Shown here piece by piece: positions 42,971-49,511 of a stretch of 49,511 nt of DNA. The notes beneath the pieces were generated by a model. It worked only from the letters and a program-made list of their open reading frames with translations, was not told where the DNA came from and did not search any database. Every line of letters begins with the position of its first letter. Position 1 is the first letter of the stretch. Made by a program: the position numbers and the translations under genes. The DNA is from Bacteroidales bacterium (GTDB taxonomy: Bacteria > Bacteroidota > Bacteroidia > Bacteroidales > FEN-979), in contig JAQWBQ010000020.1 of assembly GCA_028706295.1 (NCBI GenBank), forward strand, positions 1 through 49,511, given 5' to 3'.

Positions 42971-44458
42971 CTATATCTTGATAAGCCGCAGGAACTTTAC
43001 CCCTGAATCGGTCATGAGTCGCACCAGATAGAGCCCTGGCCGCAACGACGCTATGTTGAGTGCTTCGCCCGGGAGGTACCGGTCGCGGCGCAGCACCACC
43101 CTGCCGGTGGCATCGGTGATGTCAAGGTCTACGGTTTTCCCGGCTTCACCGGTCATGAACCTGACGGAGCCGGAAGCAGGATTGGGTAAGCAGTGGGCAT
43201 GAAGGAGGTTCATCGGTTCGTCCGTACCCACCGTAGGGTCTTCGAACAATTCGGAAAGGGTGAAGGCCACCGGCTCGTTTTGCCAGGCAGGCTTGCCGTC
43301 GCGGTATACCGAGATCCTCATGAAGTCGGCCTCAGGGGCGTACTGCATAAATTGCAGATTGGCCGGCAGATGCGACCAGTCGCGCAGCAGGTTCCAGTTG
43401 GTGTCGAGCCCGATCAACGTTCCGTCACCGATATGGTTTTTGATACCATTGTATCGGCTGCAGAAATGCATCGCGTTATTCCGGGCAATCTGGTAATTCG
43501 CGGTATAAAGGTTATCGCCGGGAATGCTATCGGGATAGTTGCTGTACCGGTAGGTATGGGTCGGGGCGACGGGAGCCAGCTCAGCTACCATTGCAACCAG
43601 GCTGTCGGTGGGGGCCGACTTGGCCAGGGCGCTGATGATAAATCCATCGGCAAATCCCATGGTGCAATCATGCAGCGACGACCGCACGTCCTGCACGTTC
43701 CTGGCGCCGTCACCATTGTAATCGGTCGCCTCCAGCGCCCTGCGAAGGGCATACCATATTGGGATATAGTGCTTGCCGTTCGTTCCATGGTTGTTGTTGT
43801 CATCCATCATGTTCTGGAAAGCCCCGAACTCAGGATTGAACCCCGAAAGGGCGCTGTGCATCCCCGAAAAACCGATCAACAGCCATTTGCTCTCCTCTGT
43901 TTCGGCCGGAAAGTGAACCGTAATCACGTTGTTCCGGCTGAGTACCGTCGAAAATTCCCAGTCAAGATGACGCGAAATTACCGATTTGCCCTCAAGGTCG
44001 GTACCGGCCGTGGCATCCCCCCAGCTCATCAGCTCCGAACAGTTCATACCGCTTTGCAACATAAGCAGGGTCGTGATATCCAGGAAGGTGTTTCCAACCA
44101 GGATGTCGGTCTGGTCCAGGTTCGAAGGATTGGTGCCCGATGCATTCATGCCGTCGATAATGGCCTGGGCCTCCGTTTTATACAACGGGTCAATCTCCAG
44201 GTCGTTCCCCTGGATCACAATGTTCCGGGCCATGTTGTAAAACGCTCCGAACTCCGGTTTCATATAGTTCACGATCACATCGGTGATTTTGCCGCCGGTC
44301 AGGTACCCCAGGGCGTAGCCCCGCTCCTGGTGTGTCCCCCAAACTTTTACCACCTGCACACCGGCAGTGTCGGCATAAATGATTCCCTTCACCGGCTGTG
44401 CCTCAAGGCCTGACTGCATCAGCAGAAGGGCAATGAAAATTATCAGAATTCTTTTCAT
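42971..44458 (-). CDS. Secreted Ntn-hydrolase (C45/acyltransferase-like) with T9SS sorting domain
   Basis: This 495-residue protein has a signal peptide (MKRILIIFIALLLMQSGLEA). A likely propeptide runs to residue 139, followed by the nucleophile Cys C140 in SGMNCSELMSWGDA. GKSVISRHLDWEFS (about 158-171) matches the GRNxDW-type block of the C45 / penicillin-acyltransferase-like family, which is self-cleaved before the Cys. A single 12-residue EF-hand-type loop (D246-YNGDGARNVQ-D257) is embedded in the domain. The tail (CLPNPASGSVRF ... FLRLIKI, about 420-495) is a T9SS type A sorting domain, so the enzyme should be exported to the cell surface. The substrate is unknown; amide or ester hydrolysis is likely. 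Confidence 0.82.
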   Translation of the reverse strand: MKRILIIFIALLLMQSGLEAQPVKGIIYADTAGVQVVKVWGTHQERGYALGYLTGGKITDVIVNYMKPEFGAFYNMARNIVIQGNDLEIDPLYKTEAQAIIDGMNASGTNPSNLDQTDILVGNTFLDITTLLMLQSGMNCSELMSWGDATAGTDLEGKSVISRHLDWEFSTVLSRNNVITVHFPAETEESKWLLIGFSGMHSALSGFNPEFGAFQNMMDDNNNHGTNGKHYIPIWYALRRALEATDYNGDGARNVQDVRSSLHDCTMGFADGFIISALAKSAPTDSLVAMVAELAPVAPTHTYRYSNYPDSIPGDNLYTANYQIARNNAMHFCSRYNGIKNHIGDGTLIGLDTNWNLLRDWSHLPANLQFMQYAPEADFMRISVYRDGKPAWQNEPVAFTLSELFEDPTVGTDEPMNLLHAHCLPNPASGSVRFMTGEAGKTVDLDITDATGRVVLRRDRYLPGEALNIASLRPGLYLVRLMTDSGVKFLRLIKI

Positions 44459-44519
44459 CGGATCAGATATTTAAACAAAGTTAATCACATCCATATAATT
44501 TCAATGCATTTGAAATACA

Positions 44520-44938
44520 ATTTTTTACATTCTCACATCAGCACATCAGCACATTCTCAATTTCAATCAATGTTTTCAATCTTTCATCCAATTTGTCTGC
44601 AAGTCCGCAGGTGCCAGGGTTTCAGAGTTTCATAGTTTCAGAGTTTCAGGGTTCAAGGCTCAAGGCTCAAAGCTCAAGGATCAAGGATCAAAGATTAAGG
44701 GTTTCAGAGTTTCAGGGTTTCAGGGTTTCAGGGTTCAAATCAGGTATTAGGCATTGGCCATTAGCCATTAGACATTATTAGGTAAAAAGCTCAAAGGTTA
44801 AAGTTCAAAGCTCAAAGTTCTCAAATTAGCACATCAGCACATTAGCACATTAGCACATTCTCAAATTCTCAAATCGTTTTCCGTTTTCCATTTTCCATTT
44901 TCAATTTTCAATTGTCCATTGTCCATTTTTTTTGTCCG
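44520..44938. repeat. Large intergenic word mosaic upstream of dxs
   Basis: The bulk of this 559-bp gap is shared words: ACATCAGCACATCAGCACATT, then GTTTCAGAGTTTC repeated, GCTCAAGGCTCAAAGCTCAA, TTAGGCATTGGCCATTAGCC (inverted to the 42160 text), TTAGCACATCAGCACATT and CAATTGTCCATTGTCC. It holds no credible gene; short frames across it are artefacts of the repeats. Confidence 0.8.
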
Positions 44939-44940
44939 CT

Positions 44941-44981
44941 CTTCGTCCAACTCTTCGTCTAACTCTTCGTCAAACTCTTCG
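44941..44981. repeat. 12-bp tandem array (CTTCGTCcAACT), 3.4 units, upstream of dxs
   Basis: The units CTTCGTCCAACT, CTTCGTCTAACT and CTTCGTCAAACT are followed by CTTCG, all in phase. The same unit occurs about twice at 42333-42356 and about twice at 46993-47016, so the copy number varies between loci. The TTCG in each unit falls near promoter -33 positions. Confidence 0.9.
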
Positions 44982-44998
44982 TTTTTTCTTAATTTTGC
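44966..44998 (+). promoter_or_regulatory. Promoter for dxs (TTCG-N20-TAATTTTGC)
   Basis: TAATTTTGC (44990-44998) is a perfect TAnnTTTGC element. TTCG at 44966-44969, part of the 12-bp array, stands 20 bp upstream, where TTTG is expected. The ATG is 19 bp downstream of the -7 element. Confidence 0.55.
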
Positions 44999-45017
44999 CT
45001 GACTTTTAATCTGAATC

Positions 45018-46913
45018 ATGATTCCGAAGAACGGACCGCTTCTTTCGAAAGTAAATCTCCCGTCGGACCTGAAAAAGTTGGATATTGAGGAGTTGCCTGC
45101 GCTGTGCGCCGAGATCCGGCAATACATCATCGAGGTGATGTCGGTCAACCCGGGGCACTTGGGAGCAAGTCTGGGAACAGTCGAATTAGCAGTCGCGCTG
45201 CACTACGTTTATGATACCCCCTTCGATAAAATTATCTGGGATGTGGGGCACCAGGCCTATGCCCATAAAATTCTCACCGGGCGCAAGGACCGCTTCCATA
45301 CCATCAGAAAGTTACAGGGGATCAGCGGTTTCCCAAAAATATCGGAAAGCGAATACGATGCTTTCGGGGTAGGTCATTCATCGACTTCCGTTTCTGCCGC
45401 GTTGGGTATGGGGGTTGCCGCTTCGCTGAACAAGGAGGAGAACCGGCACCATGTGGCCGTTATCGGCGACGGGGCCATGACGGGCGGTATGGCCATGGAG
45501 GCGCTGAACAATGCCGGCGTGTCGAATGCCAACCTGCTGGTGATCCTGAACGACAACCAGATCGCTATCGATAAAAATGTGGGGGCTATCCACGATTACC
45601 TGGCCGATATCGTCACTTCGCGGACATACAATAAATTCAGGGATAAGATCTGGCTGTTGATGGGAGGGGGCACCCGGTACGGAAAAAATTCACGGGCCAT
45701 CGTCAAGCAGTTGGGCAACGCGGTAAAAACCACGCTGCTCCGGGGAGGAAATCTCTTTGAGGCGTTCAACTTCAGGTATTTCGGACCGGTCGATGGCAAT
45801 GATGTGATCCGGGTGGTCAAGCTGCTGACCGACATGAAAAACATCAAAGGACCGAAATTGCTGCATATTCACACGGTTAAAGGAAAAGGATTCGAGAAGG
45901 CTGAAAAGGATCAGACAGTGTATCATGCCCCCGGTGTTTTCGACATGACAACCGGAACCATCAAGGAGGATAAATGCCAGGGTATGGCCCCGAAATACCA
46001 GACGGTGTTTGGCCGGACCATCATCGAACTGGCAGAAATGAACTCTAAGATTGTCGGCATCACACCAGCCATGTCGACCGGCTGTTCGCTGAACCTGATG
46101 ATGAGTAAGATGCCCGACCGGACTTTCGATGTCGGGATCGCCGAGCAGCATGCGGTAACCTTCAGCGCAGGGATGGCAGCATCGGGATTTATTCCCTTTT
46201 GCAACATCTATTCAACTTTCATGCAGCGGGCTTACGACCAGATCATCCATGATGTGGCCCTTCAGAACCTGCACGTGGTTTTCTGCCTCGACCGCGGGGG
46301 ATTGGTCGGAGAAGACGGCGCCACCCACCATGGAACCTACGACCTTGCCTTTCTGCGCTGCATCCCGAATATGACGATTGCGGCTCCCATGAATGAAGAG
46401 GAACTCCGAGACCTGATGTACACGGCCCAGTTGCCTGAGATGGGCCCTTTTGCCATCCGCTATCCCAAAGGCCGCGGGGTTATGCCACAATGGAAAACCC
46501 CGTTTAAGAAACTCGAACCCGGCAAGGGACGGATGATCCGTGACGGCCGTGATGTAGCGATCATTACCATCGGCCATGTCGGAAATTATGCCACCGAAGC
46601 CTGCACCATACTTGAAGAATCGGAAATTTCAGCCGCACATTTCGACCTCCGGTATTTGAAACCGTTGGATGAATCGTTGTTGCACGATATTTTCAGCCGC
46701 TTCACCAGGATCATCACCGTGGAGGATGGATGCATTGCCGGTGGTATGGGTTCAGCCGTGCTGGAGTTCATGGCGGCAAACGGATACCATGCACATGTGG
46801 TGAGACTTGGCGTTCCGGATAAATTCATCGAACAGGGATCAGTAGGCGAACTGCACCATCTGTGCGGTTACGATGCGGAAGGGATCATCAAGGCAGTGAA
46901 GGAACGGAATTGA
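45018..46913 (+). CDS. dxs: 1-deoxy-D-xylulose-5-phosphate synthase
   Basis: This 631-residue cytoplasmic enzyme condenses pyruvate and glyceraldehyde 3-phosphate with thiamine diphosphate, the first step of the MEP isoprenoid pathway. Visible motifs are SVNPGHLGASLGTVELAVAL (about 42-61), WDVGHQAYAHKILTGR, the ThDP/Mg motif GDGAMTGGMAMEALNNAG ending NDNQIAID (about 150-180), DVGIAEQHAVTFSAGMA (about 372-388) and EDGATHHGTYDLAFLRCIPN (about 433-452). Both thiamine and transketolase domains are complete and the length is standard. The promoter is built partly from the 12-bp array. Confidence 0.97.
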   Translation: MIPKNGPLLSKVNLPSDLKKLDIEELPALCAEIRQYIIEVMSVNPGHLGASLGTVELAVALHYVYDTPFDKIIWDVGHQAYAHKILTGRKDRFHTIRKLQGISGFPKISESEYDAFGVGHSSTSVSAALGMGVAASLNKEENRHHVAVIGDGAMTGGMAMEALNNAGVSNANLLVILNDNQIAIDKNVGAIHDYLADIVTSRTYNKFRDKIWLLMGGGTRYGKNSRAIVKQLGNAVKTTLLRGGNLFEAFNFRYFGPVDGNDVIRVVKLLTDMKNIKGPKLLHIHTVKGKGFEKAEKDQTVYHAPGVFDMTTGTIKEDKCQGMAPKYQTVFGRTIIELAEMNSKIVGITPAMSTGCSLNLMMSKMPDRTFDVGIAEQHAVTFSAGMAASGFIPFCNIYSTFMQRAYDQIIHDVALQNLHVVFCLDRGGLVGEDGATHHGTYDLAFLRCIPNMTIAAPMNEEELRDLMYTAQLPEMGPFAIRYPKGRGVMPQWKTPFKKLEPGKGRMIRDGRDVAIITIGHVGNYATEACTILEESEISAAHFDLRYLKPLDESLLHDIFSRFTRIITVEDGCIAGGMGSAVLEFMAANGYHAHVVRLGVPDKFIEQGSVGELHHLCGYDAEGIIKAVKERN

Positions 46914-47040
46914 AGGTTGTAAATGGAACATTGAAAACGAAATTTATTTTTTATTTTTCTCTATTGGCTATTCGCTATTCCCTAAATTGTCCGCTCTTCA
47001 TCAAACTCTTCGTCTAATTCACCCGTGTGGTCGATTCTTC
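46914..47040. repeat. Intergenic word mosaic after dxs
   Basis: CTATTGGCTATTCGCTATTCC is followed by TTGTCCGCTCTTCATCAAAC and a CTTCGTCTAATT unit, i.e. the same sentence as at 42320-42350 and 44930-44965. The remainder up to the S46 gene lacks a gene and carries its leader and promoter. Confidence 0.75.
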
Positions 47041-47061
47041 AGTGATTTACATCAAGATTTG

Positions 47062-47093
47062 TTGTTAGTTTACCTTTCACAGGGTATATTTAC
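47062..47093 (+). promoter_or_regulatory. Candidate promoter for S46 peptidase (TTG-N20-TATATTTAC)
   Basis: TATATTTAC (47085-47093) is one mismatch from the -7 consensus, with TTG at 47062-47064 about 20 bp upstream. A 112-nt leader would precede the ATG. Confidence 0.4.
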
Positions 47094-47204
47094 AAAAACA
47101 AAGCAAGGAATCCCTTGAAATGCCCATAGGAACCATTTCGGGCAGATCGTGAATGATAATCATGGATATTCCATGTGACTATTGAAATCAAAAACTATTA
47201 GCCC

Positions 47205-49364
47205 ATGAAAAATTATCTTACAAAATTGACCATCATCACCATGCTGATGATGGGTTTTATAATTACAGTCACTGGCCAGGAGGGCATGTGGCTGCTTAAC
47301 CAGATCGATCAACTTGATCTCAACAAAAAAGGGCTGCAATTAGCCCCGGGTGAACTTTATAGCAAGGACAAGGCAGCACTGAACCGAGCCATCGTTCAGC
47401 TTGGCGGCGGCACCGCTTCCTTCGTCTCGAAAGACGGACTGCTGATCACAAACCATCACGTTGCTTTCGGGGCCTTGCAAAGGTCTTCGAGCGTTCAAAG
47501 CGACTACCTGACAGACGGTTTTCTTGCCCGGCAGCGGTCGGAAGAGATCAACGCTCCCGGATACCAGGCATCATTGATGATCAGCATGACCGATGTTACC
47601 AGTGAAGTGGTCGCTGCTGGCGCAGGTATTTCGGATCCCCTTGAGCGCGAAAAGAAGATGGACGAAAAGATCGGGAAAATGTCGGAAGAGATCCGCAAGG
47701 GCAAGGAGGATATCAGGGTTTACATTGCCTCCAACTTCAACGGGAAACAGTACATTCAGTATGTCTATAAAACCTTCAGGGATGTCAGGATCGTTTATGC
47801 CCCTCCGATGTCGGTCGGGAACTACGGTGGCGAGACCGATAACTGGATGTGGCCACGCCATACCTCCGATTTCTCGTTTCTGCGTGTCTATGTAGCACCC
47901 GATGGAACCGGCAGGGAATATCATAAAGACAATGTTCCGTATCACCCTGAGGTGTATCTGAAGGTGGCCAATAGTTATCTGAAGGATGGCGACTTCACCT
48001 TCATCATCGGGTACCCGGGCCAGACGACCCGGTACCGCTCATCTACCTCTGTCCACTGGAATGAAACCGTGAACTATCCTTTTTCTATAATGAATTACCG
48101 GGAGATCATCGATTTACTGGAGGAGACTACTAAAAACAACCATGAAGGCGAGATCAAGGTGGCAAACCTGAAGAAAGGACTGGCCAATGTGATGAAGAAC
48201 TACCAGGGAAAGGTGGAAGGGATGAAAAAGACCCGGTTCTATGAGAAAAAACTGGAATTTGAAAAGGAGTTCCAGAATTGGGCAAACAGCCAGCCTGAAA
48301 GAAAGGCAAAATACGGCGATATCCTTCAGAAAGAGAGGGCTGAGTATGAGATTCTTGCAAAAACCAAGACGCGCGACAATGTATTCGGCGTGTTCCAGGG
48401 ACTGGCCGGGATGCCCCTGTCGATCGCTCAAACGGTTTTGTATTTTGCACAGCAGAAAGACAAACCTGCCGGTGAACGCGATCCGGGATATACGGAGGAG
48501 AATATTTCAAGAACCATCGAAAACCTTAAGTTTACCTATAACAATTACTTTGAACCTGCCGATAAGGCGTTGTTTGTCAGGGCGCTGAAAATGGCCGGTG
48601 AACTTCCTGCCGACCAGCGGATCACGGGAGTTGAATATGTTTTCAAAGACGGGAACACGACACCCGCACAATTCGCCGACCAGGCATTCAGAACGACCAA
48701 ACTCACAGATTTGGCTTTTACAAAGACCCTGTTCGATAAAAGTGTGAAGGAACTGGAAGCGCTGAACGACTCTTTTATCCGGATGGCTATCAGTATCGAT
48801 CCCATGTCGGAGGAGATCAATAACATAAACAGCCGGTTCAGTGCGGATGTGGTTGCCTTGCGCAAGGTTTATCTCGAAGGCCTGTTCGAATGGAAAGGTA
48901 CCGGCCTCTATCCCGATGCCAACAGTACCATCCGGTTCACCTGGGGCAGGGTAAAGGGTTATAAACCCCGTGATGCCGTATGGTATGATCCTTTCACAAC
49001 CTTCGCAGGCGTTGTTGAGAAGAATACCGGCATAGATCCTTTTGATGCCCCGGCCGACCTTGTGGCACTTTACGACCGGAAAGATTTCGGACGCTGGGCT
49101 GATCCGGTCATGAAAGATATACCGGTGGCATTTTTAAGCCAGTGCGATATTACCGGCGGTAACAGCGGCAGCCCGATCATGAATGGCAAAGGCGAAATCG
49201 TAGGAGTCGCGTTCGACGGGAATTACGAATCGATGATCAGCGACTGGCAGTACGACCTCAAGCTGCAACGCTGCATCTCGGTCGATATCCATTATGTGCT
49301 TTTCATCACCGAAAAACTTGGGAAAGCCGGGTTTATCCTCGATGAAATGGGGGTCAGGAAGTAG
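47205..49364 (+). CDS. dpp7: S46-family dipeptidyl-peptidase (DPP7-like)
   Basis: This 719-residue protein has a signal peptide (MKNYLTKLTIITMLMMGFII, continuing to TVTGQ) and begins the mature part EGMWLLNQIDQL. The catalytic His is in GLLITNHHVAFG (H84-H85), the Asp in the block DNWMWPRHTSDF (212-223), and the Ser is S654 in ITGGNSGSPIMNG. Eighteen residues after the Ser stands Gly (G672, in AFDGNYE), which in this family marks DPP7-type specificity for hydrophobic P1; DPP11 has Arg there. It releases N-terminal dipeptides in the periplasm, feeding peptide catabolism. Length matches the family (about 710-720). Confidence 0.94.
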   Translation: MKNYLTKLTIITMLMMGFIITVTGQEGMWLLNQIDQLDLNKKGLQLAPGELYSKDKAALNRAIVQLGGGTASFVSKDGLLITNHHVAFGALQRSSSVQSDYLTDGFLARQRSEEINAPGYQASLMISMTDVTSEVVAAGAGISDPLEREKKMDEKIGKMSEEIRKGKEDIRVYIASNFNGKQYIQYVYKTFRDVRIVYAPPMSVGNYGGETDNWMWPRHTSDFSFLRVYVAPDGTGREYHKDNVPYHPEVYLKVANSYLKDGDFTFIIGYPGQTTRYRSSTSVHWNETVNYPFSIMNYREIIDLLEETTKNNHEGEIKVANLKKGLANVMKNYQGKVEGMKKTRFYEKKLEFEKEFQNWANSQPERKAKYGDILQKERAEYEILAKTKTRDNVFGVFQGLAGMPLSIAQTVLYFAQQKDKPAGERDPGYTEENISRTIENLKFTYNNYFEPADKALFVRALKMAGELPADQRITGVEYVFKDGNTTPAQFADQAFRTTKLTDLAFTKTLFDKSVKELEALNDSFIRMAISIDPMSEEINNINSRFSADVVALRKVYLEGLFEWKGTGLYPDANSTIRFTWGRVKGYKPRDAVWYDPFTTFAGVVEKNTGIDPFDAPADLVALYDRKDFGRWADPVMKDIPVAFLSQCDITGGNSGSPIMNGKGEIVGVAFDGNYESMISDWQYDLKLQRCISVDIHYVLFITEKLGKAGFILDEMGVRK

Positions 49365-49410
49365 GTAATTGACATTTGACAATTACTAGTATATCGTTCT
49401 TAAAATAATA

Positions 49411-49441
49411 TTGCATTATAACAAAGGTTGTATTATCTTTG
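49411..49441 (+). promoter_or_regulatory. Promoter TTG-N20-TATCTTTG
   Basis: TTG (49411-49413) and TATCTTTG (49434-49441) are spaced 20 bp, the ideal Bacteroidota arrangement. It stands 19 bp before the ATG of the gene running off the right edge. Confidence 0.7.
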
Positions 49442-49460
49442 TGGCAAAACAGGAGCCACA

Positions 49461-49511
49461 ATGAGAACCACAAAAAAATCCAAATTGAATCCGACAGAGG
49501 AGGAGAAACAG
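49461..49511 (+). CDS. Start of a gene cut by the window edge, unknown product
   Basis: ATG opens the 17-codon peptide MRTTKKSKLNPTEEEKQ, still open at the last base. AGGAG at 49451-49455, 5 bp before the ATG, is a good ribosome binding site, which is rare in this window. A strong promoter lies just upstream. The visible residues are polar and basic with no signal peptide, so it is probably a cytoplasmic protein. No family can be named. Confidence 0.6.
   Translation, partial: MRTTKKSKLNPTEEEKQ

Noticed and set aside
43193-44413. A 406-codon open frame on the plus strand across the Ntn-hydrolase gene
   Set aside because: It lies antisense to a gene with signal peptide, catalytic motifs and T9SS tail; its own translation has no recognisable domain and reflects the G+C-rich codon pattern of the real gene.
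44593-44781. 62-codon plus-strand frame in the gap before dxs
   Set aside because: It is made entirely of repeated words (TTTCAG, CTCAAG), and no domain or ribosome binding site is visible.

Overview
The window comes from the genome of a member of the Bacteroidota, probably Bacteroidales-like. Five proteins carry type IX secretion (T9SS) C-terminal sorting domains or a remnant of one. Several genes are preceded by the Bacteroidota promoter -7 element TAnnTTTG. Shine-Dalgarno sequences are mostly absent, TTG starts are common, and there are S46 and T9SS-linked secreted hydrolases. No tRNA, rRNA, CRISPR array or insertion sequence was recognised.

Layout. (1) Positions 1-11.8 kb (about 50% G+C) hold four secreted-protein genes in a row. 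The first is a giant beta-rich adhesin, open at the left edge, with 11 tandem 89-residue Ig-like repeats. All four share the same small module just before a T9SS tail; the fourth tail looks decayed. (2) Positions 12.0-30.66 kb are clearly A+T-rich. They hold a coiled-coil surface protein and then a surface-polysaccharide locus: many glycosyltransferases (families 2, 4, 32), two sulfotransferase-like proteins (one fused to a decayed GT2-like domain), an FkbM methyltransferase, an ABC O-antigen exporter (wzm-wzt) and a methyltransferase. No Wzx/Wzy pair, initiating transferase or nucleotide-sugar genes are visible, so export is by the ABC route and precursors come from elsewhere. (3) Positions 30.66-37.0 kb return to high G+C with a GT2, a GT9 heptosyltransferase-like protein, a frameshifted ORF6N gene, a polyprenyl-phosphate GT2 and a DUF2142 membrane protein. 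(4) Positions 37.1-49.4 kb are housekeeping and secreted hydrolases: sufS, sufE, an M23-like lipoprotein, a DUF3089 hydrolase, a DUF59 Fe-S factor, a T9SS-tailed Ntn-hydrolase, dxs and an S46 dipeptidyl-peptidase. A new gene begins at the right edge.

How it fits together. T9SS cargo in characterised Bacteroidota is attached to an LPS whose glycan is exported by an ABC transporter, so a run of T9SS cargo beside a wzm/wzt glycan locus is suggestive, though the link is inference. The intergenic regions of the right part (and two further sites) carry a family of short-word repeats: a dispersed 35-bp unit, phased 8-bp and 12-bp arrays, and shared word mosaics in both orientations. These are the least explained structures in the window.
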